A DNA stretch of 20,588 bases, from positions 548,077-568,664 of the forward strand of contig JAHNZQ020000227.1 of assembly GCA_019155205.2 (NCBI GenBank). The letters are read 5' to 3'. Below the pieces are notes generated by a model. That model was not told the DNA's origin, made no database searches, and was given only the letters and a program-made list of their open reading frames with translations. Made by a program: the position numbers and the translations under genes. Shown in pieces: positions 1 to 8,121 of this stretch. Position 1 is the first letter of the stretch, and each line of letters opens with the position of its first letter. This stretch comes from Gracilaria vermiculophylla (lineage: Eukaryota > Rhodophyta > Florideophyceae > Gracilariales > Gracilariaceae).

Positions 1-49
1 ATGCGCCCAGATATCTGCTGCACGCGCCCCACGTGTGACAGCCACCCAC
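1..49 (+). repeat. Exact 49-bp copy of the 3' end of the downstream gene (matches 2049-2097)
   Basis: Bases 1-49 are identical to 2049-2097. They include the last 11 codons (reading APRYLLHAPHV) and the TGA stop, at 36-38, of the gene that ends at 2086. After base 49 the two copies diverge: here a poly-C tract begins, while after 2097 the sequence runs into a TATA-containing promoter. Either a tandem paralogue ends at the left edge of the window, or the edge is an assembly artefact in which a read was joined through poly-C. The sequence alone does not decide. Confidence 0.85.
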
Positions 50-101
50 CCCCCCCCCCCCCCCCCCCCCCCGGTCACACCCTCCCCCCCCACCCCCCCC
101 G

Positions 102-149
<48 letters not shown>

Positions 150-165
150 CCTCCCCCCCCCCCCG

Positions 166-211
<46 letters not shown>
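50..211. repeat. Poly-C tract with few interruptions
   Basis: About 160 bases are almost pure C, broken by a short stretch at about 73-83 and by single T, A or G bases. Open frames across it are only poly-proline on one strand and poly-glycine on the other and are not counted as genes. Runs of this kind can form i-motif or G-quadruplex structures. They are also typical of sequencing or assembly error, so the length should not be trusted. Confidence 0.8.
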
Positions 212-212
<1 letters not shown>

Positions 213-478
213 TCTTGCCGTCGCTAATGTAGTTAGAACGTCGCCTTGTTCCAACCTGCTCTCGTGTACATAGAACAACTGTGCTGCACTGAAGCGCATT
301 AAACGCCCGCGTTGGGCACCACTTGGGTCGTCGCCGCTGCCGCGCGCCGAGCGCCGCGCGCGCCCCATTTTGTTTTCTCTTTTTGCTTTTGGCTCTTTTT
401 TTGTTTTGTTTTTTGCTTTTGCGTTTTTTGCTTTGCACTTTTTGCTTTTGCCTTTCGCTTGCGCCTTTCGCTTGCGCC
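212..478 (+). promoter_or_regulatory. Upstream region and probable 5' leader of the Ala/Arg-rich gene
   Basis: No coding region is seen. A less GC-rich stretch (212-310) is followed by a T-rich stretch (about 367-478) made of loose repeats of CTTTTTG and TTTTGC, ending in two copies of CTTTCGCTTGCGC just before the first suitable ATG at 479. The T-rich block is probably leader or core promoter. No TATA box is clear; ATTAAA at 298-303 is the closest. Confidence 0.35.
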
Positions 479-789
479 ATGCGCGCCGCCGTCTTTGCGC
501 AGCGCGCCGCCGTCTTGGGCAACGCGCCGCCGCCGCCGCCGCTCTTGGCCGCCGCCCGCGCCATGGACGGGAGCGACGCCACGACGGTGCCGCCGTCGCC
601 GCCGCGCCCCGCCGCCGCCGACGTCGCCGCCGCCGTCGCCGACGCCGATGCATCGCCCAAGGCGCGACGCGCCAGCGCCCATGCGCCCGCCGCCGCCGCG
701 CCGCGCGCGCAGCATCAGCAACGACAGCGCGCGGCGAACGGCGCGCGCGCACGTGGCGCGCGCGAGCGCGGCCAGCGCGCGGCAGCGGC

Positions 790-820
<31 letters not shown>

Positions 821-973
821 GCGCCCGCGCGCGGCGGCGGCGGCGCAAATGCGGATGCGGCGGGCGCGCGGCGCACGCTGACAGCGCGCAAGCGCGGCAG
901 GGCGGCGGCGGCGGCGGCGGCGGCGCGCGGCGACGAGCGCGCGCCCAAGCGGCGCGGCGGCGCGCGCGCGCGC

Positions 974-1004
<31 letters not shown>

Positions 1005-2086
1005 AGAGCGGGGCGCGGCGGCTGGCGGAGCCGCGCGCGCAGGACGCGGCGTACGCGGCGTACGCGGCGGCGCGGCGCGCGCGCGCGCCCGGCGCGCTGA
1101 ATTTGGCGCGCGAGAGGCGCGTTGAGAGAGGTGGCGCGGCGGTTGATTTGCGCAGATCGGCGCAGATACGGCACATGGCGCAGGCGGACGGGGGCGCAAC
1201 AAGGACGGCGGCGGCGGACGCGGAGGCGGTGGGCGAGCAGGTGCGGCGACTGCGGCGCGAGGTGCAGCTGCTGCGCGCGCTGCTGCTGTGGAAGGAGGCG
1301 GGCGGGAGCGGCGAGGCGGCGGCGGCGGCGGCGGCGGGTGGGGAGGAAGAGGCGGCGGGTAGGGAATGCGGCGGCGAGGTGGGGGTGGGGGGGTGCGGCG
1401 GCGGCGGCGTGCGGCGCACGCTGCGCGCGGTGCGCATGGTGAGACTGGGTGAATTGCTGAGCGCGCTGGAGTGCGAGGCGGCGGAGGCGGCGGGGCGCAT
1501 GGCGGCGCTGTCGCAACATGTGTTGCACGCGGGCAGCGCGCGGGTGTATGAGGCGTGCGTGCGCGAGGGCGTGCAGCTGATTGGGCGGCAGGTGCGCGCG
1601 GAGGCGGCGGCGGGCGACGCGGGCGTGCGCGCGGCGCAGCGCGTGTTCGCGGCGGTGACGGAGAGCGTGGTGCGGCTGTGGGGCGCGCGCGGCGGCGGCG
1701 GCGGCGGCGGCGCGCGCGGCGACGCGCGCCGCTTCGGCGCCGCGCTGGCGCTGGTGTGCGCGGGCGTGCGGCGCTGGGTGCGCGCGGCCGCGCGCGGCGG
1801 CGCGCGCGGCGTGCGCTGGAGCGCGCCCGTGTGCGCCGCCATGGCCGCGCCGCTGCGCGCCGCGCTGCGCGCCGCCGGCTGCGAGCGCGGCGCCGCCGCG
1901 CTCGACGCCGCGCTGCGCGCCGCGCTGCGCGACGTCGACGCGCAGCTCGCCGCCGCCGCCGCGCCGCTGTGCAGCGGCGTGGAGGCGGCCGTCTGCGTGC
2001 ACGCGTGGCTGCGCCGCGACGTGCGCCACGTGCGCGCGCTCGCGCGCCATGCGCCCAGATATCTGCTGCACGCGCCCCACGTGTGA
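479..2086 (+). CDS. Ala/Arg-rich protein of unknown function, 535 aa
   Basis: I do not recognise this protein. The frame is open from before 479 to a TGA at 2084-2086. ATG 479 is the first suitable start; ATG 563 (beginning MDGSDATTVPP) would give 507 aa. The first half is low complexity, with Ala, Arg and Gly runs encoded by GCG/GCC/GGC. The middle has a charged heptad-like stretch (VRRLRREVQLLRALLLW, about residues 255-275) that could be a coiled coil. The second half (about 315-535) is less repetitive, predicted helical, and has spaced Cys and hydrophobic positions (VRLGELLSALECEAAEAAGR, VYEACVREGVQLIGRQV). It ends APRYLLHAPHV. The non-repetitive C-terminal half in an unbroken frame supports a real gene. 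No catalytic or DNA-binding motif is visible. Its last 11 codons recur at the start of the window. Confidence 0.55.
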
Positions 2087-2120
2087 CAGCCACCCACACC
2101 CCCCCCGCCGCGCTGCTGCG

Positions 2121-2126
2121 TATAAA
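2121..2126 (+). promoter_or_regulatory. TATA box of the zinc-finger gene
   Basis: TATAAA lies in the context CTGCGTATAAAGCGCGCG, in a sequence where A/T hexamers are rare. It is 35 bp after the upstream gene's stop and about 510 bp before the zinc-finger ATG. A start of transcription near 2150 would give a leader of roughly 480 nt. Confidence 0.55.
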
Positions 2127-2226
2127 GCGCGCGCGCGATCTCGGCTGTACCCCGCCTCCCTCTCCTCCCCCCCCCCAGCTCTCAACGCTTGCATCGCCCC
2201 ACGCCCCCGCCGCTGTCGCTCACCCC

Positions 2227-2460
2227 ATCGCTGCCGCTGCCGCTGCCGCTGCCGCTATCGCTGCCGCTGCCGCTGCCGCTATCGCTGCCGCTGCCGCTGC
2301 CGCTATCGCTGCCGCTGCCGCTGCCGCTATCGCTGCCGCTGCCGCTGCCGCTATCGCTGCCGCTGCCGCCATCGCTGCCGCTGCCGCCATCGCTGCTGCT
2401 CTCGCTGCCGCTGCCGCTGCCGCTGCCGCTGCTGCCGCCGCTATCGCTGCTGCTGCCGCT
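2227..2460 (+). repeat. Minisatellite of CTGCCG with an ATC-marked 18/24/30-bp period, in the leader of the zinc-finger gene
   Basis: Runs of GCTGCC are punctuated by ATCGCT. ATC occurs at 2227, 2257, 2281, 2305, 2329, 2353, 2371 and 2389, giving units of 30, 24, 24, 24, 24, 18 and 18 bp before decaying into CTGCTG/CCGCCG. All frames stay open here because of composition only. There is no ATG between the TATA box and 2633, so the array is most simply untranslated leader. Confidence 0.8.
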
Positions 2461-2632
2461 GTCGCCGCCGCTGTTGCTGCTCGACTGGCGGTGGCTGCCC
2501 AAGTCGCGCACGCCGTCCACGTCGCGCTCGCTGCCGCAGGGGGCGTGGTGGTGGCGCTCGGTGCCACGGCCAGCGACGGTGTGTGCACGGCGCGGCGCGC
2601 GGCGCTCACAGCAGGCGGAGGCGGCGCGCGCC

Positions 2633-3124
2633 ATGGCGTCGCGCGCGCTGCTGTCGGGGCTGCACGCGCTGGTGCAGGCGGTGGAGGCGGCCGAGGCGGC
2701 GGCGGCGCCCAAGGCGGGCGGCGGCGGCGGCGCGCGGCGGCGCGCGCGGCAGGTGCGCGGCGGCTTTGAGTGCCCGCACCCGGGCTGCGCGCGCGTGTTC
2801 TCCAAGCGCTACAACCAGCAGGCGCACATGCGGCTGCACGACGGCACGCGCCCGTTTGCGTGCCCGCTGTGCGCCAAGGCGTTCATGTGGAAGTCGAGCC
2901 TCAAGAGCCACGCCAAGATGCACGCCAAGGTGCAGGCGCGCGTGCGCGCCGGCGCCGTCGCCAAGAGGCGCGCGCCGCGCGCGCCGCGCGCGCCCACTGT
3001 CGAGGCGCCGCCCGCCGTGGCGCCGCCGCCGCAGCCGCAGCCGCCGCCGCCGCAGCCGCCGCTCCCGTCGCTGCTGCCGCCGCCGCCGCCGCCGTGCGTC
3101 GCCGCCGACTGCGCCGACGGGTAG
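2633..3124 (+). CDS. C2H2 zinc-finger protein, two fingers, 163 aa
   Basis: Probable sequence-specific DNA-binding protein of the nucleus. ATG 2633 is the first ATG after the TATA box and sits in a good context (CGCCATGG). Finger 1 uses C47, C52, H65 and H69 (C-x4-C-x12-H-x3-H). The linker is DGTRPFA, close to the canonical TGEKPF linker. Finger 2 uses C77, C80, H93 and H97. Spacing and the F/L core positions fit the classical C2H2 family. Residues 1-44 hold a helical segment (LLSGLHALVQAVEAAEAA) followed by a Gly/Arg basic stretch. Residues after 110 are basic (KRRAPRAPRAP) and then Pro/Gln-rich, which could be a nuclear-localisation and activation or interaction region. Two fingers alone give short DNA recognition, so it may act with partners. 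Target genes cannot be inferred. Confidence 0.85.
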   Translation: MASRALLSGLHALVQAVEAAEAAAAPKAGGGGGARRRARQVRGGFECPHPGCARVFSKRYNQQAHMRLHDGTRPFACPLCAKAFMWKSSLKSHAKMHAKVQARVRAGAVAKRRAPRAPRAPTVEAPPAVAPPPQPQPPPPQPPLPSLLPPPPPPCVAADCADG

Positions 3125-3210
3125 GCGGCGCTGGCGCGGCGCGCGCAAGTGTTATTATTGTAAGTAAATATCTGCGCTGCAGCTCGCGGCGCGCCAGTGC
3201 GCGCCGCCGC

Positions 3211-3216
3211 AATAAA
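3211..3216 (+). terminator. Polyadenylation signal of the zinc-finger gene
   Basis: AATAAA lies 87 bp after the stop codon, in a short A/T-containing patch of an otherwise GC-rich spacer. A second candidate, TTGTAAGTAAA, lies at about 3159-3169; TGTAA is the signal used in green algae, but one occurrence proves nothing. Confidence 0.5.
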
Positions 3217-3352
3217 ATGCTCTCGCACGTCGTCGCGGTGCGCCACACGCGCCGCTCCTCAGCGCCGCCGCCCTGCGCCACGCGCCCACCCTGTGCCGTG
3301 CGTCACGTGCTGTTTACCACGCGCCGCCGCACCCGACCCCCACCCCCCCCCG

Positions 3353-3399
3353 CGCGTGGCCGCGTGGCCGCGTGGCCGCGTGGCCGCGTGGCCGCGTGG
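3353..3399. repeat. 8-bp tandem repeat (CGCGTGGC, about 5.9 copies)
   Basis: Five perfect CGCGTGGC units (3353-3392) are followed by seven bases of a sixth. The array lies in the spacer upstream of the PRA1-like gene. It has no coding role. Confidence 0.9.
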
Positions 3400-3512
3400 A
3401 GGGAACTGCGCGAGAGCGCGCGCGCGCGCGCGCGCGCCCCGTGCGCGCGGCCAGTGGCCGCCAGTGGGCGCGCGGCGGGCGGCCGCGGCGCCGAGTGGCG
3501 CGCGCCGCTGCC

Positions 3513-3521
3513 GCCCAATCA
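3513..3521 (+). promoter_or_regulatory. CCAAT box (GCCCAATCA) upstream of the PRA1-like gene
   Basis: GCCCAATCA lies 273 bp before the PRA1 ATG. The identical 9-mer occurs twice more, on the minus strand at 14861-14869 and 14978-14986, upstream of the DUF1995-like gene. The core matches the NF-Y CCAAT motif. Repetition of the flanking bases suggests a real promoter element rather than chance. Confidence 0.5.
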
Positions 3522-3654
3522 GCGCGTGCCGCATCGCCGCGCGCGCGCGCGCCGCCGCGCCGCTTGCTAAAGACTCTGGCGCTGCGCCCTCCGTCTGCGC
3601 AGCTGCCACGCCATCCGCCGCTGCCCGCCACCGCCCGCACGCCCTCCCGCACGC

Positions 3655-3690
3655 CCGCCCGCCCGCCCGCCCGCCCGCCCGCCCGCGCCC
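3655..3690. repeat. CCCG tandem repeat in the leader of the PRA1-like gene
   Basis: About nine near-perfect CCGC units form a 4-bp microsatellite. Around it, 3125-3793 holds only spacer, the 8-bp repeat, the CCAAT box and C-rich leader, with no recognisable gene. Confidence 0.7.
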
Positions 3691-3793
3691 CGCCCGCGCC
3701 CCCCGCCTGCGCTCCGCCTTCGCACCGCCCGCGCTCCGCCCCGTCGCCGCGCCCGCCCCGTCGCCGCGCCCGCCCCGTCGCCGCGCGCCGGCT

Positions 3794-4489
3794 ATGGTCC
3801 CCAGCATGCCCGCCGGCTACTCCGACATCGACGCGCCGTCGCGTCCCGCCGACCCGCCCGCCACCGAGCCGCCGCTCAAGCCGTCGGCCGTCGAGCGCGT
3901 GCACGCCGTGGCGCGCGGCGCCCACTCGGTGGCCGCCGACGCCACGCAGTCGGTCAAGCAGTTCTGGCACGAGCCCATGCCGCAGCTCAACCTGTACACC
4001 GAGCCGTTCAACCCGTCCGCCACGCACTCGGTGCGCGATCGCCTGCAGCTCGTGGGCGAGAACTGCCGCAGCTGGCGCGAGTTTGCCGACGTGTCGGCGC
4101 TCAACGCCCCGCCCGCCGCCGAGCTCAAGCGCCGCGTCGCGCACAACCTCGAGACCTTCTTCTACAACTACGTGCTCATCTCGCTGGCGCTGCTGCTCGC
4201 GTGCGGCGTGCTGCACCCCATGCGCGCCCTGGCGCTGGCGCTGCTCGTGCTGGCCGCCGCTCTGCTGTACGTCATCTTCCCGGAGGACTACGCGCTGGGC
4301 GACCGCTTCTGCATCAACAAGCCTGTCAAGCACGTGTTCATGACGCTCTTCGCCCTGCTCGTGCTCACCGTGGGCCATGTGCTCAACTTTGTGCTGCTCG
4401 TTGTGTGCGTCACGCTTCCCATTGTTTTGCTGCACGCCCTGTTCCGCGAGCACGACGCCTCTACCGCCTTGGACGCCGCGCACGTCTGA
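3794..4489 (+). CDS. PRA1-family (prenylated Rab acceptor) membrane protein, 231 aa
   Basis: PRA1/Yip3 proteins are small membrane proteins of the ER and Golgi that bind prenylated Rab GTPases and help sort them in vesicle traffic. The start is ATG 3794 and the stop TGA 4487-4489. The N-terminal 100 residues are soluble and Pro-rich. The family hallmark is visible: RVAHNLETFFYNYVLI (residues 114-129; RxxxNxxxFxxNY is the conserved entry into the first membrane hairpin). Four hydrophobic segments follow in two closely paired hairpins: about 126-142, 143-161, 182-198 and 199-217, separated by the polar loop PEDYALGDRFCINKPVKH. Length is in the usual range. The short C-terminal tail is cytosolic by family topology. 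The CCAAT box at 3513 is the likely promoter element. Which family member it is cannot be told. Confidence 0.85.
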   Translation: MVPSMPAGYSDIDAPSRPADPPATEPPLKPSAVERVHAVARGAHSVAADATQSVKQFWHEPMPQLNLYTEPFNPSATHSVRDRLQLVGENCRSWREFADVSALNAPPAAELKRRVAHNLETFFYNYVLISLALLLACGVLHPMRALALALLVLAAALLYVIFPEDYALGDRFCINKPVKHVFMTLFALLVLTVGHVLNFVLLVVCVTLPIVLLHALFREHDASTALDAAHV

Positions 4490-4877
4490 TTTGCCCCCCC
4501 CCGCCCGCCCCCGTTGCAGACTGCGCTGCTGTCGTAGCCGGCCTCGTGTAAAACCTGTCTTGTAACCGCGCGCGCCCCCGCCGCCTGCCTGCCTCTGCGT
4601 GCTTGCTGCCAGCCGCGCCCCTGCGCGCACGTTTGCTGCCCGCCGCCGCGCGCAACGCGCCCGCCTGCCATTGCTGAGCCACATGACGCCGTCGTGCGCG
4701 CCGCACGGCCGCCTCGTGTAAGACGCGACAACAAACAGGCGCGTCTCGCGCGCGCGCGCGTGTCGCGCGCTCGCGAGAGAGCTGCCGCGCGGTGGAACGG
4801 CGCGCGGCGCCGCGAGGCGCCGCCGACGCCGGCGGCGCCGCGCGCTGCGCGCGCTGCGCGCTGCGCGCCGCGCCCGC
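4490..4877. other. Spacer between two convergent genes
   Basis: No gene is seen. The spacer includes C-rich sequence after the PRA1 stop, TTGTAA at about 4559-4564 (possible 3' end signal), two similar stretches around GCCTCGTGTAA (about 4540 and 4710), and the strong hairpin at 4816-4839. Confidence 0.4.
4816..4839. terminator. Perfect 10-bp stem hairpin between convergent genes
   Basis: GGCGCCGCCG (4816-4825) and CGGCGGCGCC (4830-4839) are perfect inverse complements around a 4-base loop ACGC. All 10 pairs are G:C. It lies 39 bp beyond the stop of the minus-strand small ORF and 327 bp beyond the PRA1 stop. In such GC-rich DNA inverted repeats are frequent, so a role in 3'-end formation is inference. 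Confidence 0.35.
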
Positions 4878-5219
4878 CTAGCAGCGGCGCGCCGTGTCGA
4901 ACACGGACGCGGGGCTGCCGGCCAGGCTGGGCGCGAAGGCGAGCTGCGCGCGGCGGCGGAGGCGCGCCGCGCGCGGCTGGCGGCGCGCCGGCGCGCCGGC
5001 GCGCGCCGCCGCCTCGATGGCGGCCAGGTTGAGCGGCGTCGGGCGGCGCGCGCGCCGCTTGCGCGACGAGGCGGCGGTGGCGGCGGTGGCGGCGGTGACG
5101 GCGGTGGCGGAGGTGGCGGCGGCGGCGGCGGCGGCGCGCCGCGGCGCGGTCGGCGGCGCGCCGCGCCACAGGCGGCGCAGCCGCCGCAGCACGGCGGCGC
5201 ACAGCAGCGACACGACCAT
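4878..5219 (-). CDS. Possible small basic protein, 113 aa, unknown function
   Basis: Not recognised. The ATG at 5219 has a favourable context (GCCCATGG) and the frame closes with TAG at 4878-4880. A CATAAAGC element on the minus strand (5290-5283), resembling the TATA element at 2121, lies about 65 bp upstream. The protein starts MVVSLLCAAVLRRLRRLW, then has an Ala/Thr low-complexity run (about 30-50), a basic stretch SRKRRARRPTPLNLAAIEA and a more complex C terminus (LAFAPSLAGSPASVFDTARRC). The last two segments are not simple repeats, which favours a real product. Several other frames are also open here because of composition. Confidence 0.4.
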   Translation of the reverse strand: MVVSLLCAAVLRRLRRLWRGAPPTAPRRAAAAAAATSATAVTAATAATAASSRKRRARRPTPLNLAAIEAAARAGAPARRQPRAARLRRRAQLAFAPSLAGSPASVFDTARRC

Positions 5220-5368
5220 GGGCGCGCGCGCGGCTGAGGGCCGCCCCGCCGTCGGCCGCCCGCGCGCGCGCCGCCGCGCGCCGCTTTATGCGCGCGCGCC
5301 GCTGCCCGTTCGGGCAGCGCCACGCACGCGCCGGCGCGTCTTGTTCACAAACAGCTGCACTTTAGTAG

Positions 5369-5899
5369 CTACACGGCGCTTCCGCCATTCGCCCATTTTT
5401 GGCGCTTTTCCCTGCCGTCCGCGCTCCACGCGCGGCGCGTCTTCTTCCCCACCGCGCCGCTCTCGTCCTTCGCGCGCTTGGCCGCCTCCTCGCCGCCCAG
5501 CTGGCTGTACGACCCCTGCGACCCGCCCCCCAGCCCCGCAATCAGCGACCCGTTGGCGCCCACCCCCCCGTTGGCCCGCGCCTCCGCCTTGTGCTCGCGC
5601 TTCGCCTGCGCGCTCATTCTCTTCAGCACCTCCACGTCCGACAACTCTTCGTACAGCGCGCTGCCCGCCGCCCTCGCGCCGCCGCTGCCCGCCCCGCCGC
5701 CGCCCGCCCCGCCGCTGCCACCGCCGCCGCCGCCGCCGCTTCCGCCGCTGCCGCGCTTGCGCGCCGTGCCGCGCTTGCGCCCGTTGCCGCCCGCCGCCGG
5801 CAGCGACAGCTGCGCGTCCAGCGCGTCGCTCAGCGACTGCTTGGCCGACGCCGACGCCAGCTCCGCGCCCCACGCGCCCTGCCCCGCCGCCGCCGCCGC

Positions 5900-5931
<32 letters not shown>

Positions 5932-5979
5932 CGATCGCCGACTGCGCCTGGCTGCGCTCGCGCCCATCGCCGCCGTCCG

Positions 5980-6010
<31 letters not shown>

Positions 6011-6192
6011 CGACCCCGCGCCCGCGCCCGCGCCGCCGCCCAGCGCCGCCGCCTGCCTCTGCAGCGGCGGCCGCAGCCCCGCGCCGTCGCCGCCCAGCGA
6101 GCAGCGCAGCGTCTCCTCCAGCAGGCTGGTCAGCATCTCGGGCGTGTGCAGCGCCGGCGTCTGGTCGTTGCGCCACGACAGCGCGCCGCCCA

Positions 6193-6227
<35 letters not shown>

Positions 6228-7639
6228 TCGTCCGCCGCCGCCGCCGCCGCCGCGGGCGCCGCCGGCGCGACGTGCGCCGCCTTCGCGCCGAGCACGGCGT
6301 CGAGCGCGAGCGGCTGCGAGGCGCCCAGCTGCGACAGCAGCGCGCGGTACGCGTTGCCGGTCGACTGGTCGTTGGCGCCCATCTCGGCGCCAAGCGCCGC
6401 CGCGTCCGCGGCGCGCACGCCGGGCGCGCTGCCGCCGAGCGGCGCGCCCGCGTTGGACGCCATCACAGCGCTGGCAGCGCTGGGCACCACAAGCGCGGCG
6501 GGGTTGTTGGACGCCTGAGACACGATTTGACTCACCTCGGCGTCGATCTTGTCGCTGAGCCTGTTGATGGCCTGCGCAACCAACATGAGCTCCAGCACGT
6601 TGGACGGCACGCCGTACTCGGTGCAGTAGCGGCGAGGCGCGCCCGCCGCATTGAACGCGTTGGCGGAAAAAAGCTCCCGGTGAGCTCGTGTGAAAAATTC
6701 CCAGCGGTAGATCTTGTGCGCGGCGTTGAACCACACGCGCAAGTGGCCGTCGGTGAGCACGACGCTGTGCGGGTAGCTGGAAATGATGAGCGTGTTGGGG
6801 CAGTCGACGGCGACGGTGTCGTCCGAGTAGGTGTGCTCGATGGGGTTGTCGAGCAGAAAACGCTCCGAGCTCATGCCCGCGTCGTACTTGCTCTTCCACA
6901 AGTTGGGCATCAGCTGCACGGGCAGCTTGAAGGAGCGGGGGTGCTGCGCGGCGGCGGACTTGAGGTCGATGTGGAAGGCGGCGTTGGGGGCGAAATGGGC
7001 CGCGAACAGCGGTTTCCAGAACTTGAGCACACCGTGGCGCGCGGTGGCGGCGTGCAGTTGTTGATTGAGGCGGAGGAGGATGTTGACGTGGGGGGCGGGC
7101 TTGCGCACCATGACGACGTCCTTACTGCGCGCGAGCGGGTCATCGTGGGAGGGTCGATAGCTGTCGGCGAGCAGGAAGGCCTCGGGGGGGAGCTTGGCGT
7201 TGGAGTGGGCGAGGGGGGCCTGGGCGCGCGCGGCGACGGGCACGTGCTGCTGAAGGGGGGCCTGGGCGGAGTGGAGGGGGGGCGCCGGCTGCTGCTGGAG
7301 GGGCTGCGGCTGTTGCTGGAGGGGCTGCGGCGGCTGCGGCGGCTGGTGCGGCGGGGGGGGGTGCGGCGGCTGCGGCGGATGCGGCGGTTGCGGCGGCTGC
7401 GGCGGCTGCGGCGGCTGCGGCGGCTGCGGCGGCTGCGGGTGCTGCGGGCGCGCGTGGAGCAGCAGGGGGGTGGGCGAGGCGGCGGAGAGGGCGAAGCGCT
7501 GTTGGGGGGGGGTTGACACAGGGAGGGGGGGCGAGGCGCTGAACACCAAGTTGGCGAGCGAGTTCCAGTCGGGGTGGGGGGCGGGCTGCGGCGGGTGGTC
7601 GGCGGCGGCAGCGGCGGCGTCGGCCGAATAAAAGGACAT
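5369..7639 (-). CDS. LDB/SEUSS-type transcriptional co-regulator (LIM-binding domain), 756 aa
   Basis: LIM-domain-binding proteins (animal LDB/CLIM, plant SEUSS, fungal relatives) are nuclear adaptors that dimerise and bridge DNA-binding factors to co-repressors or activators. The start is ATG 7639 (MSFYSADAAAAA) and the stop TAG at 5369-5371. Residues 1-60 are Ala/Pro-rich and about 60-130 are a Pro/Gln tract (PQPPQPPQ repeats). The LIM-binding/dimerisation domain is about 186-325. It begins NILLRLNQQLHAA, contains GVLKFWKPLFAAHFAPNAAF, and ends with the diagnostic HLRVWFNAAHKIYRWEFFTR, equivalent to the (K)xxxWEFCxRRHEE motif of the family. A helical segment follows (NVLELMLVAQAINRLSDKI). 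The C-terminal 350 residues are Ala and Gly runs with a basic end (KKTRRAWSADGREKRQKW), a likely nuclear-localisation signal. The frame stays open to 8038 upstream of the chosen ATG but holds no earlier ATG. Confidence 0.8.
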
Positions 7640-7685
7640 TCGAGAGTCGGGAGGGGGTGACGCGCGCTGCGGCGCGACCACATGC

Positions 7686-7753
7686 TCGCGGCGACGGCGA
7701 GCGGCTGCGGCGGCGACGGGGGGCGACTGCGGCGGCGACGGCGAGCGGCTGCG

Positions 7754-7784
<31 letters not shown>

Positions 7785-7815
7785 GGAGCGGCTGCGACGG
7801 CGGCAGCACCTGCGG
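7686..7815. repeat. CGG-rich imperfect repeats just upstream of the LDB/SEUSS-like start
   Basis: Repeated GCGAGCGGCTGCGRCGGCG-like units with CGG runs, about 47-176 bp 5' of the ATG at 7639 and so probably in the leader. In minus-strand RNA these read as CCG/GCC repeats. Confidence 0.6.
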
Positions 7816-7873
7816 CGCCCCGCACACGTCGCCTTCCAGTGGCGCCGCTAACTAACGCAAAAGGCACCCCGCA

Positions 7874-7903
7874 GCGACGCGTCGCCAACGCTCGTGCACG
7901 AGC
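7874..7903. promoter_or_regulatory. Two adjacent perfect palindromes upstream of the LDB/SEUSS-like gene
   Basis: GCGACGCGTCGC (7874-7885) and GCTCGTGCACGAGC (7890-7903) are both perfect palindromes, four bases apart, 235-264 bp before the ATG at 7639. The second contains GTGCAC. Dimeric transcription factors could bind there; no factor can be named. Confidence 0.4.
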
Positions 7904-7972
7904 GGAGCGCGATGCTCTTCGCGCCCCCGCGCCCCCACGCCCCCGCCCCCGCGCCCCCGCGCCCTCGCTCCG

Positions 7973-8012
7973 TTGCCACGCCGCCACGCCGCCACGCCGC
8001 CACGCAGCCACG
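7973..8012. repeat. Short GCCACGCC tandem repeat
   Basis: About four copies of a 9-bp CGCCACGCC-type unit lie in the spacer between VDAC and the LDB/SEUSS-like gene. The motif is nearly the reverse complement of the CGCGTGGC array at 3353. Confidence 0.6.
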
Positions 8013-8121
8013 AATCGGCGTGGCACTCCCCCGCCCACGCATCCACCACCACCCCCTCCGCACCGCCGCCACAGCCGCTCCTCGCCGCCAGGTGCCTCCC
8101 CTCCTCCCCCCCGCAGGCGCT

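Noticed and set aside
50..211. Telomeric repeat at the left edge
   Set aside because: The tract is plain poly-C without a regular telomere-type unit and follows a piece of gene sequence.
75..2194. Very long minus-strand open frames (over 600 codons) opposite the first gene
   Set aside because: They are Arg/Ala/Pro-only translations of GC repeats and poly-C, lack ATG-supported starts, and oppose a frame with a more complex C terminus.
2189..2632. Extension of the zinc-finger protein through the CTGCCG minisatellite as a Pro-Leu-rich N terminus
   Set aside because: The extension begins at TTG and contains no ATG; the first ATG after the TATA box is at 2633.
5399..7516. A 705-codon plus-strand frame opposite the LDB/SEUSS-like gene
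   Set aside because: It is an antisense shadow of a coding region with a recognised domain.
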